Source: Dehalobacter sp. CP
GTDB taxonomy: Bacteria; Bacillota_B; Desulfitobacteriia; Desulfitobacteriales; Syntrophobotulaceae
Length of the DNA: 64,000 bases
Direction of reading: 5' to 3'
NCBI GenBank assembly: GCA_009910795.1
Contig: VMEE01000083.1
Coordinates: 124,001 to 188,000, forward strand
Of this stretch, positions 1 to 8,693 are shown piece after piece. The first letter of the stretch is position 1, and each line of letters starts with the position of its first letter. Below the pieces are notes generated by a model that had not been told where the DNA came from, searched no databases, and was given only the letters and a program-made list of their open reading frames with translations. The position numbers and the translations under genes are program-made.

Positions 1-2
1 AA

Positions 3-188
3 GCGATGTTAAAGCTTGCCAATCTTTTGATGAAGAAAGGTAAAAATATGGAAGCGCTGCGCTGCGGCTGGATCGCGCTGGTGTACGCCAGGTCGCTGCA
101 GGATGAAACAAAAGAAATTGAGCTGCTGATTCAGGATTTGTCCCAGACTATCAGATATCAGAAAAAGACCTCCCGACTTTATCGGTAA
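3..188 (+). CDS. C-terminal tail of a protein whose start lies before the window
   Basis: The frame is open from the first full codon at base 3, so the ATG at base 6 is probably internal. The visible 62 residues are helical, with alternating leucine/alanine and lysine/glutamate, and end in a basic tail. A TPR-like or regulatory helical C-terminus would fit, but no family is recognised. No neighbour on the left is visible. About 120 bases separate its stop from the next gene; they include a short inverted repeat (TCAGAA ... TTCTGA) that could form a weak hairpin. Confidence 0.5.
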   Translation, partial: AMLKLANLLMKKGKNMEALRCGWIALVYARSLQDETKEIELLIQDLSQTIRYQKKTSRLYR

Positions 189-307
189 AATCGTCTTAGA
201 GCTTTCAGAATGTAATTATACTTTCTGATATACCGAAAAAGGACTGTGAAAAAAATTGGGAATAGGTTAGAATAGATTATAAGCCAAAATAAGGTGGAGA
301 TGTTCAC

Positions 308-841
308 TTGAATCATCATGATCAGGTTCTGCTTGAAAGCTTTGAACGGATTTATTGTCTTTTAGAAAAAGAAACCCAAAATTTAACGGAGATCAAATCG
401 GCTTATGCTGAAAAAATTCGCCAGTGGGAGGATGAGATCAAAGCGTATGCGATGATGATAGAGGAAATCTCCGTTCCGGCCAGGTTTATTCTTGAGCATA
501 TCCTGTCCCTGAAATTTAAGTCCGGTCAGATGGCAGTGGAAGCTGAGAATATCACCCAGGGTTTTTCTGGAATAGGGGACATCCGTGTGGAAAAATTCGG
601 CATTATCAAAATCTCCACTGGAAACTTACAGCTTAGCTGGCGCGATGAACTGTATAATTACTTATTTTATCCTGATAAGGTGGAATTGCGGACAAACGAC
701 GAAAGGACGACGATTAAACTGTTCTTTTCCCAGCAATTTGACGGGAAGGATATTCAAAGATTTTCTGCGGTTACGGAAAGCCGTCAGTTGTTATATATTC
801 ACCCAGCATTGAAAAAGTATTTAGAGCCATGTCAATCCTAA
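308..841 (+). CDS. Hypothetical protein, 177 aa, N-terminal coiled coil
   Basis: Starts at TTG 308, supported by AAGGTGGAG about 8 bases upstream. The first 55 residues are heptad-like and probably coiled coil (many Glu/Lys with spaced Leu/Ile). The remainder looks like a small alpha/beta domain. There is no signal peptide and no membrane segment, so it is probably cytoplasmic. It lies 78 bases upstream of glnA on the same strand and could be co-transcribed. I do not recognise the family and propose no function. Codon use matches the neighbours, and the clear ribosome binding site supports a real gene. Confidence 0.7.
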   Translation: MNHHDQVLLESFERIYCLLEKETQNLTEIKSAYAEKIRQWEDEIKAYAMMIEEISVPARFILEHILSLKFKSGQMAVEAENITQGFSGIGDIRVEKFGIIKISTGNLQLSWRDELYNYLFYPDKVELRTNDERTTIKLFFSQQFDGKDIQRFSAVTESRQLLYIHPALKKYLEPCQS

Positions 842-919
842 AATTTTAAATATAAGATTTATGGTTGACATGGTACTGTAGGAGTAAAAGTTTTAAACAA
901 TTGAAGGGAGCGCTGAGAA

Positions 920-2248
920 TTGAATTATACGAAAGAAGATGTCTTGCGAGAGGCGTATGAAAAGGGCGTAAAATTCATGAGACTTCAGTTTACCGATATT
1001 TTCGGAGTATTAAAGAATGTCTCTATTCCGGTAGAACAACTTGAGAAAGCCCTGGACGGAGAAATGATGTTTGACGGTTCTTCCATTGAAGGCTTTGTGC
1101 GTATTGAGGAGTCGGACATGTACCTAAGACCCGACCCTGACACATTTGTCGTTTTCCCGTGGAGGCCTGCTGAAGGCGGGGTAGCGAGACTCATCTGTGA
1201 TGTCTATAATCCTGACGGGACGCCATTCAACGGTTGCCCCCGCAATACACTAAAAAAAGTACTGGCAGAAGCCTCAGAAATGGGTTTCAAATGCTACATA
1301 GGACCGGAGCTGGAATTTTTCCTGTTCCATGTCGACACGGAGGGCAGACCGACCCTGATTACCCATGATAAAGCTGGTTATTTTGACATGACACCGGTTG
1401 ATTTAGGGGAGAGTGCCAGAAGAGATATGGTTCTGGCGCTGGAACAGATGAATTTTGAAATTGAAGCCTCCCATCATGAAGTTGCTCCCGGACAGCATGA
1501 GATTGATTTCAAATATGCCGATGCCTTGGAAATGGCTGATAAAATGGTCACCTTCAGATTTGTCGTCCGGACGATTGCCCAGCGGCACGGACTGCATGCG
1601 ACATTTATGCCGAAACCGATCTTTGGGATCAATGGCTCCGGAATGCATGTCAACCAGTCTTTATTCAAAAATGGCAAAAACGTTTTCTATGATCCGGAAG
1701 GACCGATGAACCTTTCGAGCGAAGCGTATCATTATATTGCCGGCATTATGGAGCATGCGAAGGCTTTCACAGCGATTACCAATCCTACGGTCAATTCGTA
1801 TAAAAGGCTCGTTCCGGGCTATGAAGCGCCCTGCTATATTGCCTGGTCGGGCCGCAACCGGAGTCCGCTGATACGTATTCCGGCCAAGAGGGGTTCTTCA
1901 ACCCGTATTGAGTTAAGAAGCCCGGATCCTTCCTGCAATCCTTATCTGGCTTTATCGGTCCAGATTAAGGCCGGACTGGATGGGATCAAACGGAAACTTA
2001 ACCCGCCCGAAGCCGTTGATTTGAATATTTTTGCCATGGATGACAGGCAAAGAAAAGAGATGGGGATTGACTCGCTTCCCGGAGATCTCAAAGAGGCTTT
2101 AACGCTATTAAGCAATGATGAAATCATCAAAGATGCCCTCGGCGAGCACATCTATTCCCGATTTGTTGCAGCAAAGACCGAAGAATATGACAGCTTCCGC
2201 ATCGCCGTGCATAAATGGGAAATCGACAGATATCTCGAAATATATTAG
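920..2248 (+). CDS. glnA: Glutamine synthetase, type I
   Basis: Makes glutamine from glutamate, ammonia and ATP in the cytoplasm; this is the main ammonia assimilation step. The 442-aa length is typical of the Gram-positive GSI-alpha type. Seen: the beta-grasp N-terminus with the D50-type latch (FDGSSIEGF), the metal/glutamate site (GPELEFFLF), [11 protein letters not shown] with the catalytic-region histidine, the nucleotide-region [10 protein letters not shown], and the arginine motif [12 protein letters not shown]. Starts at TTG 920 with GAAGGGAG 9 bases upstream. No glnR-like gene is adjacent, as would be common in Bacillus. It is followed by a clear intrinsic terminator, so it probably forms a short transcript, perhaps with the upstream hypothetical gene. 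Confidence 0.97.
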   Translation: MNYTKEDVLREAYEKGVKFMRLQFTDIFGVLKNVSIPVEQLEKALDGEMMFDGSSIEGFVRIEESDMYLRPDPDTFVVFPWRPAEGGVARLICDVYNPDGTPFNGCPRNTLKKVLAEASEMGFKCYIGPELEFFLFHVDTEGRPTLITHDKAGYFDMTPVDLGESARRDMVLALEQMNFEIEASHHEVAPGQHEIDFKYADALEMADKMVTFRFVVRTIAQRHGLHATFMPKPIFGINGSGMHVNQSLFKNGKNVFYDPEGPMNLSSEAYHYIAGIMEHAKAFTAITNPTVNSYKRLVPGYEAPCYIAWSGRNRSPLIRIPAKRGSSTRIELRSPDPSCNPYLALSVQIKAGLDGIKRKLNPPEAVDLNIFAMDDRQRKEMGIDSLPGDLKEALTLLSNDEIIKDALGEHIYSRFVAAKTEEYDSFRIAVHKWEIDRYLEIY

Positions 2249-2295
2249 CCGCAGAGCACGCGTAATGATAGATGGCTAAAATTGTCAACCTAGGC

Positions 2296-2330
2296 AAGGG
2301 TTAGGGATATATTCCTTAACCCTTATTCTT
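2296..2330 (+). terminator. Intrinsic terminator after glnA
   Basis: AAGGGTTA (2296-2303) pairs with TAACCCTT (2317-2324). The stem extends inward by GGGA/TTCC-T, giving about 12 pairs around a small AT loop, followed by ATTCTT. Its position 48 bases after the glnA stop fits transcription termination. Confidence 0.75.
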
Positions 2331-2366
2331 CCCTGGTACCGCGTTGAATTATGTTAGCTATCCTGC

Positions 2367-2388
2367 TCCGCCCACAGCGGAACTGTGG
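2367..2388 (+). other. Two mutually exclusive overlapping hairpins in a leader
   Basis: TCCGC (2367-2371) can pair with GCGGA (2377-2381), while CCACAG (2372-2377) can pair with CTGTGG (2383-2388). The two hairpins share bases and cannot coexist. They lie about 65 bases before the GTG start of the DnaA-like gene. This could be a small RNA switch or a protein-binding dyad, but there is no terminator or sequestered ribosome binding site next to it to show the output. Confidence 0.35.
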
Positions 2389-2451
2389 CCCTCCATGACA
2401 TTAACATAAAAAATTGGTGAGTAAGTTTTCTCGTAGGGGGTATTCTAAACA

Positions 2452-3426
2452 GTGTTTATCAGCCAGTTCAACCAATTAGCTTTTCAATACATAGAGAATT
2501 ATGAAGTACAAAAGGCGCCCCCGGTTACGATAATTGCCGGACAGGAAGGACTGGGCAAGACCCAGCTATTGAATTGTATCCTGCAAAAAATGAAGCCGCA
2601 AAAGGTGAAGACTGTCCTGATCGATGCGGATAAATTTTCAAAGAAATTTGCGTTTGCAGCCCAAAATGGGAGCCTTAACAGCTTTCGTCGCTCTGTGCGT
2701 TCCAATGACCTTTTCCTGCTTGATAATATTAATGTGCTGCAAGGGAAAAAGAAAACACTCGAAGAACTGTTTCATACCGTAGATACCATTCTGGCACAAG
2801 GCGGAAAGACGGTCATTACATATCAGGGCAGTACACCCAACTTTGACTTTTTGAACCAGCGGTTTGCATCAAGGCTTAAAAGCGGATTTTTCCTCTATTT
2901 AAAGGACCCGGCAGCCGAGGAGATCGAGCATTTCATCGCGTATCGTCTTACCGGAGATTTGTTTCAGGAGATCCTGCCCTGCCAGTCGGCGCTTCTTTCC
3001 GGAATTAAAAATATGAAGCAGGCTGTAAAGATTGCTGAACAGCTAAAAAAAGACATTCAGCCGGCAAACTTTGCGGAGGAGAAAATCCATGTACCTCAGT
3101 CCGAAAAATTATTTCACTTTCCACGCATTGGAGAACAGGCCAATCTCGTTGTTTCTATCGTTTGTGAATGCTGCGGTTTGGAAAAAGACAAAGTCCTGGG
3201 CAGTACGAAAAAAAGGGAGATTGTGGAAGCAAGGCAAATGGTGTATCTCCTGCTGCATGAGATATTTCAGTGCCCCTATCGCGATATTGCGTCCTATTTT
3301 CGAAAAAACACCGGAAGTCTGACAAATCAGTCTGAAAAGATACGGGAGAGAAAACAGGCGTTGTTTGAAACTTTATGTAAAAAACTGTATAATGCTGAAA
3401 AGGAGAGATCTTATGGGCGCGGATAG
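2452..3426 (+). CDS. DnaA-like AAA+ protein lacking domains I-II
   Basis: 324 aa; starts at GTG 2452 with TAGGGGG upstream. It aligns by eye to DnaA domains III and IV only. Walker A is GQEGLGKT (30-37). The Walker B region is FLLDNI, with Asn92 where DnaA usually has a second Asp. The block DLFLLDNINVL...EELFHTV resembles the DnaA core, and the box VII region NQRFASRL keeps two arginines (137, 141). The C-terminus (about 230-305) has the domain IV outline, including ARQ at 260-262. However, the DnaA-box recognition signature GGRDHTTV is replaced by RKNTGSLT. Domains I and II (DnaB and partner binding) are absent. It overlaps pfkA by 14 bases. It is probably a DnaA paralog with a regulatory or Hda-like role; not the replication initiator itself. 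Confidence 0.8.
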   Translation: MFISQFNQLAFQYIENYEVQKAPPVTIIAGQEGLGKTQLLNCILQKMKPQKVKTVLIDADKFSKKFAFAAQNGSLNSFRRSVRSNDLFLLDNINVLQGKKKTLEELFHTVDTILAQGGKTVITYQGSTPNFDFLNQRFASRLKSGFFLYLKDPAAEEIEHFIAYRLTGDLFQEILPCQSALLSGIKNMKQAVKIAEQLKKDIQPANFAEEKIHVPQSEKLFHFPRIGEQANLVVSIVCECCGLEKDKVLGSTKKREIVEARQMVYLLLHEIFQCPYRDIASYFRKNTGSLTNQSEKIRERKQALFETLCKKLYNAEKERSYGRG

Positions 3427-4381
3427 CAAGGTTGCAGTTTTAACCAGCGGAGGGGATGCTCCCGGAATGAACACCGCGATACGGGCGGTTGTTCGCAAGG
3501 GCATTTACCATGATCTCCGGGTATATGGGGTTTTCCATGGTTATGATGGGCTTCTGCGCGGTGAAATAAAAGAAATGGAGCTGGGTTCAGTTGCAGATAT
3601 TGTGCATCGCGGCGGAACAGTCCTGAAAACTGCCAGATGTGAAGAAATGTTTACAGCTGAAGGCCAGCGTCAGGCCGCGGATCAGCTGAAGGCCAAAGGA
3701 ATCGAAGCGCTCGTGGTCATTGGCGGAGATGGTTCTTACCGCGGAGCAAAAAAACTTGCCGAATGGGGTATCAAAGTCATTGGCGTGCCGGGTACGATTG
3801 ACAATGACATTGCCGGCACAGATTCAACGATTGGTTTTGACACGGCGGTGAACACCGTTGTTGAGGCTGTAAGCAAATTAAGAGATACCGCTTCATCCCA
3901 TGAACGGACTTTTCTTGTCGAAGTCATGGGCAGAAACTGCGGAGATATTGCCCTCCACTCAGGACTCGCGATTGGTGCCGAATCGATCCTGACTCCCGAA
4001 ATTCCTTTTGATCTTCAGGAAATCAGTGAGAAACTGCTGCGGGGATATCGGAGAGGAAAAAATCACAGTATTATTATTTGTGCCGAAGGAGCAGGGGATA
4101 TCCGTGAAATTGCTTCAGGCTTAAAAAAATATTCCGGATTGGAAAACCGAGTGACGATTCTCGGTCACATTCAACGCGGAGGAGCGCCCTCGGCGGCCGA
4201 TTCTTTGCTTGGAGCAATGATGGGCGGCAAGGCCATTGAAGCGCTGATGGAGGGAAAATCTGAGGTGATGATCTCTCATTTCCAAAATGAGATTGTGGAC
4301 AGGCCACTGGAACTCGCTTTTAAGGAAAAGAAAATGTTTAACCGTAAGCTCTATGAGCTGGCTAACGAGCTGGCTATTTAA
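3413..4381 (+). CDS. pfkA: ATP-dependent 6-phosphofructokinase
   Basis: Phosphorylates fructose 6-phosphate to fructose 1,6-bisphosphate in glycolysis. Starts at ATG 3413 with AGGAGAG 5 bases upstream; longer in-frame starts fall inside the preceding gene. The 322-aa length matches bacterial PfkA. Seen: TSGGDAPGMN near the N-terminus, GGDGSYRGA with Gly at position 107, and PGTIDND with Gly127, Asp130 and Asp132. Gly at both discriminating positions is the pattern of ATP-using enzymes; PPi-using enzymes have Asp and Lys there. MGRNCGDIA and HIQRGG(A) complete the family signature. It overlaps the DnaA-like gene, so the two are probably translationally coupled. Confidence 0.96.
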   Translation: MGADSKVAVLTSGGDAPGMNTAIRAVVRKGIYHDLRVYGVFHGYDGLLRGEIKEMELGSVADIVHRGGTVLKTARCEEMFTAEGQRQAADQLKAKGIEALVVIGGDGSYRGAKKLAEWGIKVIGVPGTIDNDIAGTDSTIGFDTAVNTVVEAVSKLRDTASSHERTFLVEVMGRNCGDIALHSGLAIGAESILTPEIPFDLQEISEKLLRGYRRGKNHSIIICAEGAGDIREIASGLKKYSGLENRVTILGHIQRGGAPSAADSLLGAMMGGKAIEALMEGKSEVMISHFQNEIVDRPLELAFKEKKMFNRKLYELANELAI

Positions 4382-4412
4382 CGATATATAACTTTGCGAG
4401 GTGGAAAGAGAA

Positions 4413-6554
4413 GTGGAGACTGTTTTTGCCCTTGATATCGGCACCAGAGTCGTTATTGGACTTGTGGCGCAAAAGAGTGAATCGGGATATGAAGTCATAG
4501 CCAGTGCGCGGACCGAACATACGCAAAGGGCGATGTATGACGGACAGGTTCATGATGTGAACGAAGTCGCTAAAGCTGTATCCTATGTAAAGCATGAACT
4601 TGAGCATAAACTAAACTGCAAATTGACAAAAGTGGCTGTGGCTGCAGCAGGCAGGGCACTTTGTACCGAAACAGCGACGGTCACGAGAGAGGAAGTTCTG
4701 CCGACACACTGGGAACAGGAAGAAGTCCTGGCCATGGAAATGGAAGCTGTCCAAAAGGCCATGAAGAAAATCTCGGCTGAAGAGACAGATAATATCCTAT
4801 TCTACTGTGTCGGATACAGTACGGTGAAGCAGCTGCTCGAAGACCAGCAGATTACAACGCTGGTCGGGCAGAGGGGAAAAAAAGCAGAAATCACGGTTAT
4901 TTCTTCGTTTTTACCGAGAACGGTTGTCGATGGCCTTATTGCAGTTTTAGCAAGGGCGGGGCTTGAGATGGCCAGTTTGACGCTGGAACCGATTGCCGCC
5001 GGACTGGCCGCAATTCCCGGAGATATGAGAAGACTGAATCTGGCCCTCGTGGATATCGGGGCAGGGACAGCAGATATTGCATTTACCAAGGAAGGCACTT
5101 TCTTTGCCTATGGAATGGTGCCCATGGCCGGCGATGAGGTCACAGAAGCAATCTGTTCCAATTATCTGGTTGATTTTCAGGAAGGCGAAAGGATTAAAAA
5201 ACAGCTGAACGGGAACGATCCAAATCCAAACAGCCTGATTGACATCGTCAATTTCTTCGGAGCCAGGTCCTCTGTCACACGTCAGGAAATTCTGGATGTC
5301 ATTAAACCGACCGTTCAGGTGATTGCCGAAAGGATCGGCGGAGAAATCCTGCTGCTGAATAACAGCTGTTCACCCCAGGCTGTGATCATGGTCGGGGGAG
5401 GTAGCCTTACTCCCTTGATGGGAGATATTTTGTCAAAGGTGATTAATCTTTCCCGGGGTAGAATCGGCATTCAAGTCCGCGAAAGGTTGTCCGCGGTCTC
5501 CGGCCAGGAAGAAGATTTATTTGGTTCGGATGTCATTACGCCGATAGGAATTGCAATTTCCGCGCTGGATAATAAAGGTCTCCATTATTATGCAGTCAAT
5601 GTAAATAACACGAATATTCCGTTGTTTGAACTGCAGCTTGCTACGGTGGCGGAAGGGCTTCTCGCAGCAGGCATCCAGCCGAAAACGTTCTTTGGACGTC
5701 CGGGATCGGCGCTGATCTATAAGCTAAACGGTGAGATTCAGGTTATTAAAGGAGAGTTGGGAAGTCCAGCGGTGATTACAGTCAATGGCCAGTCGGCCAA
5801 GCTGGATCAGAGGCTTAGTCAGGGTGACGAGGTCACCTTTATGCCGGGTCATTCCGGAGAAGATGCCAAAGCGCAGGTCAAAGATGTCATTTCCCGGCCC
5901 GCAGCGAAGAAGATTATCTGGGATGGCAAGGAAGAGGAATTCAATCCGTTCATCTATCTGAACAATAAACCGGCAGATGAAGAAGACTGGCTTGAGGATG
6001 GCTGCAGCCTGCTTGTAAAAATGAATGAAACGCTCTATGATTTACTGGCCATGAAAGGCATTAATCTCAATAAAATAAACAAAAAGAAAATCAAAGTCAA
6101 CAATCAGCCCCGGGAACTGGTATCGGATATGGAGATTATCGTCAATGGTTACGCTGTAACCAAAGACTGTGTTATTAATAACAACGATCGTATCGATATT
6201 CTTGAGAAAAAAATATTGATCAGGGATTTGGCGCTGGAAGCCGAACCGATGATTTTTACGGTTAACGGAGAAGCGTTCAGTTTACCGCCGCTTGAAGCAA
6301 AGATCTACTGCAAAGGAAGGGTCATTCAGGAAGATGAGCCTATCGAAGACGGTATGGAAATCAGAGTGGAAGGTTTTTCGCGCAAACCCATTTTGTCGGA
6401 ACTATTTCCGTATATAAATCTTGCTGAAAACTCAATTTCGGGCGGAAAACTGGAAATGCAGGTCAATGGCAGTGAAGCTCATTTTACGACCGAGCTGAAT
6501 CAGGGAGACCGTATTATTGTCAACTGGATCAACAAATTTGCGCTCGCCAGATAA
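4413..6554 (+). CDS. FtsA/PilM-like actin-fold ATPase with beta-grasp-like repeats
   Basis: 713 aa from GTG 4413, chosen because GAGGTGG lies about 7 bases upstream; GTG 4401 falls inside that site. The N-terminal 390 residues show the actin/FtsA fold: phosphate-1 ALDIGT, the SHS2-like insert, phosphate-2 LVDIGAGTADIAF and the adenosine motif MVGGGSLTP. FtsA itself is about 420 aa. The extra 310 residues contain four similar segments of the form VNGxxxxL...GDxI (around residues 454, 560, 614 and 681), reminiscent of ThiS/MoaD-type beta-grasp units. There is no membrane helix or obvious amphipathic C-terminal tail. It sits 31 bases after pfkA and is probably in that operon. Its function is unknown; a cell-division or pilus-assembly ATPase role is only suggested by the fold. 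Confidence 0.75.
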   Translation: METVFALDIGTRVVIGLVAQKSESGYEVIASARTEHTQRAMYDGQVHDVNEVAKAVSYVKHELEHKLNCKLTKVAVAAAGRALCTETATVTREEVLPTHWEQEEVLAMEMEAVQKAMKKISAEETDNILFYCVGYSTVKQLLEDQQITTLVGQRGKKAEITVISSFLPRTVVDGLIAVLARAGLEMASLTLEPIAAGLAAIPGDMRRLNLALVDIGAGTADIAFTKEGTFFAYGMVPMAGDEVTEAICSNYLVDFQEGERIKKQLNGNDPNPNSLIDIVNFFGARSSVTRQEILDVIKPTVQVIAERIGGEILLLNNSCSPQAVIMVGGGSLTPLMGDILSKVINLSRGRIGIQVRERLSAVSGQEEDLFGSDVITPIGIAISALDNKGLHYYAVNVNNTNIPLFELQLATVAEGLLAAGIQPKTFFGRPGSALIYKLNGEIQVIKGELGSPAVITVNGQSAKLDQRLSQGDEVTFMPGHSGEDAKAQVKDVISRPAAKKIIWDGKEEEFNPFIYLNNKPADEEDWLEDGCSLLVKMNETLYDLLAMKGINLNKINKKKIKVNNQPRELVSDMEIIVNGYAVTKDCVINNNDRIDILEKKILIRDLALEAEPMIFTVNGEAFSLPPLEAKIYCKGRVIQEDEPIEDGMEIRVEGFSRKPILSELFPYINLAENSISGGKLEMQVNGSEAHFTTELNQGDRIIVNWINKFALAR

Positions 6555-6578
6555 AAAAAGAAAACCCCCAGCTGGGGG
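6553..6578 (-). terminator. Intrinsic terminator for the minus-strand TIGR04086 gene
   Basis: CCCCCAGCTGGGGG (6565-6578) is a perfect palindrome. Read on the minus strand it is followed by TTTTCTTTTTTT, the classical terminator layout. It lies between two convergent genes. A second hairpin, TAGGCC-AAG-GGCCTA (6582-6596), is next to it and may strengthen the structure. Confidence 0.75.
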
Positions 6579-6731
6579 CGATAGGCCAAGGGCCTAGGTG
6601 GAAAGGGTTAAGGAGTATACACCCAGCAGTATAGTCGGAAACAGCTGTACTTGTCCCGTTTTTTCACCCAACAGCATGTTCTGGAGGGTGAATAGTTCAG
6701 GAGAGCGGTTTAACGCACTACATGGACCGCG

Positions 6732-7100
6732 TCATTTCTTCATCACGGCTCCGATACTCCCACCGATCACACCCGCTATGGGACTAATCAGGACTTTCTT
6801 GAGCAGTATTTTCCAAGAAGGATCACCCGCATAGAAAATGTAATAAATCAATAGGGTGACCACAAAAAAACCGATTCCAACAGCCAGTCCGTACAGAAGT
6901 CCTCTTGCTCCGGATTGATACGCAATGTAAAAACTGGCGATGAGTACGCCAATTCCGGCAGCGAGCAGCGAGTAAAGGAAAGATTCCTGCACCGAAGTAA
7001 AAAAGTAGACCAGACTCAGAACAACGGTCAGCAGAAATGAGATAACAATGGCCAGCGCTATACCTTTGGTAACTAACGACAGCTGAAACGGTTTTGACAT
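6732..7100 (-). CDS. TIGR04086-type small membrane protein
   Basis: 122 aa from the ATG at 7100, which has GGGAGG 6-11 bases upstream on the minus strand; the longer in-frame start lacks such a site. Four hydrophobic segments alternate with short loops, and the last contains a glycine-rich stretch (SPIAGVIGGSIGAVM). Size, four-helix layout and the basic N-terminus (SKPFQLSLVTKG) fit the TIGR04086/YrzE group of uncharacterised Firmicute membrane proteins. The function is unknown. It is convergent with the FtsA-like gene and divergent from panB. Confidence 0.75.
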   Translation of the reverse strand: MSKPFQLSLVTKGIALAIVISFLLTVVLSLVYFFTSVQESFLYSLLAAGIGVLIASFYIAYQSGARGLLYGLAVGIGFFVVTLLIYYIFYAGDPSWKILLKKVLISPIAGVIGGSIGAVMKK

Positions 7101-7217
7101 ACGGCAGCCTCCCTTTTCTCCAATTTCTGTACACCATATGCTTGGCCCATATAACTTATGACTTAAAAGCTTAGACAAAGTTTGAAATAAAAAAGGTTTA
7201 GGGAGAAGGCGATCAAG

Positions 7218-8042
7218 ATGAAAAAAATGATTCCAGATTTTAAAAAGATGAGCGAACAGGAAAACAAGATTACGATGCTGACAGCCTATGATTTTCCGAC
7301 GGCACGAATCGTGGAAAAAGCCGGCGTCGATGTAATCCTTGTGGGTGATTCGCTTGGGATGGTCATCTTAGGATATGACTCAACCGTTCCAGTGACAATG
7401 GAGGATATGCTGCATCATGCCAAAGCTGTCCGCCGGGGTGCTCCAAGTACTTTCATGATTGTGGATATGCCTTATCTGACCTATGCGAGGCCTGAAGATG
7501 CGTTGCGCAATGCCGGAAGGCTGATGCAGGAGGGTGGAGCCGACGCTGTTAAACTCGAGGGCGGGGAGGAATACCGCGAGATTATCAGCTTTCTGACCAA
7601 AGCCGGGATTCCTGTTGTCGGACACATTGGTTTGACGCCTCAAACCGCCGGCCTGCTGGGCGGATATAAAGTCCAGGGAACAGAAATACACAGCGCTTCC
7701 AAACTTTTGCGTGATGCCGGAATTCTGGCTCAAGCCGGTGTTTTTATGCTGGTCCTGGAAGCAATACCGGCGCTACTCGCGGCAAAGATCACACAGTCGA
7801 TATCCGTACCGACCATTGGCATTGGTGCCGGAAATCAATGCGACGGCCAGGTCCTGGTTATTCATGACATGATTGGCGCTTCGGACAAGACTGTACCGAC
7901 TTTCGTCAAACAATACGCAATGATTGAATCCCTGATCGTTGATGCTGTGCAAAAATATTGCGCGGAAGTCAAAGACACCGCGTTTCCTTCCGACAAACAT
8001 TCTTTTTCCATGAAGGAAGAGGTTTTAAACAAGCTGACCTGA
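7218..8042 (+). CDS. panB: 3-methyl-2-oxobutanoate hydroxymethyltransferase
   Basis: Transfers a hydroxymethyl group from methylene-tetrahydrofolate to 2-oxoisovalerate, the first step to pantothenate and coenzyme A. The 274-aa length is normal. Seen: the barrel start MLTAYDFPTARI, the metal/substrate motif VGDSLGMV, VKLEGG, HIGLTPQ and the catalytic-glutamate region LVLEAIP, followed by TIGIGAG. ATG 7218 is preceded by AGGGAGAAGG. panC and panD, often adjacent, are not here, so it stands alone between two unrelated genes. An AT-rich stretch of about 160 bases follows. Confidence 0.96.
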   Translation: MKKMIPDFKKMSEQENKITMLTAYDFPTARIVEKAGVDVILVGDSLGMVILGYDSTVPVTMEDMLHHAKAVRRGAPSTFMIVDMPYLTYARPEDALRNAGRLMQEGGADAVKLEGGEEYREIISFLTKAGIPVVGHIGLTPQTAGLLGGYKVQGTEIHSASKLLRDAGILAQAGVFMLVLEAIPALLAAKITQSISVPTIGIGAGNQCDGQVLVIHDMIGASDKTVPTFVKQYAMIESLIVDAVQKYCAEVKDTAFPSDKHSFSMKEEVLNKLT

Positions 8043-8206
8043 CAGACAAATAATTTATTAATTTTTCGAAATAGTTTTAGCAGGCTTAATATTATTTTTA
8101 AAAAATTAATATATTTTTACAATTTAAGTGAAAATAATCATTAATTTATGATATAATACAATAAACTATTTGGTTGTTTTATTTTTGCTTGGAAGGATGA
8201 ATAACA

Positions 8207-8641
8207 TTGAAGCTGAAAGATAAGACGTACAATAAGTTCTTGGAGTTTTTTGAGAAGGTGTCCAAGAAACATGAAGAAGATCAGTTTGAGATTGCCTATT
8301 CCGAAATACAACGTGAGACAGGCGTGGCAAGTATTACCCTGAAAAAAGCGCTGAAGGTGCTGGAAGACGACAAGATTATTGAAATCAATCAGGGCAGAAA
8401 TACCCGATATGGCAAAATCAGGTATCTAAATAAATTGAATGCCAATTCAAAAGATCCCGCTAATAGAACAAGAACGCTTGCTTTAGTGGATGATGGAACG
8501 GTGAATCCAGGGACACTGCATCAAATCAAGAATATGTCCAGTCTCGTCGAACAGCTGCGGCAGAGGGTACGTACCCAGGAGATGACGATTTCTGTGATTT
8601 TGGACAGACTTGCTGATTTGGAAGATAGAGTGCATCGCTAA
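8207..8641 (+). CDS. Small winged-helix-like DNA-binding protein with C-terminal coiled coil
   Basis: 144 aa; starts at TTG 8207 with GGAAGGATG 7 bases upstream. Residues 20-70 look like a winged helix: YSEIQRETGVASITLKKALK forms a helix-turn-helix and DDKIIEINQGRNTRYGKIRY a wing, as in GntR-like or primary replication-protein folds. The last 40 residues are a probable coiled coil (LVEQLRQRVRTQEM). The likely role is transcription regulation as a dimer. No ligand domain is present. Upstream there is a TATAAT at 8152-8157 but only a weak -35. Confidence 0.65.
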   Translation: MKLKDKTYNKFLEFFEKVSKKHEEDQFEIAYSEIQRETGVASITLKKALKVLEDDKIIEINQGRNTRYGKIRYLNKLNANSKDPANRTRTLALVDDGTVNPGTLHQIKNMSSLVEQLRQRVRTQEMTISVILDRLADLEDRVHR

Positions 8642-8693
8642 AACATAATTGGTTTTCCAGTTGTTTCTAGAGGATTTTTCTTCACCCCGGTGT

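Noticed and set aside
2329..2346. TGGTACCGCG string resembling the T-box antiterminator motif
   Set aside because: There is no stem I/specifier region, and the terminator lies before it and not after; the gene downstream is not a T-box target.
6598..6834. 78-aa plus-strand frame after the FtsA-like gene
   Set aside because: It overlaps the minus-strand TIGR04086 gene and has no ribosome binding site.
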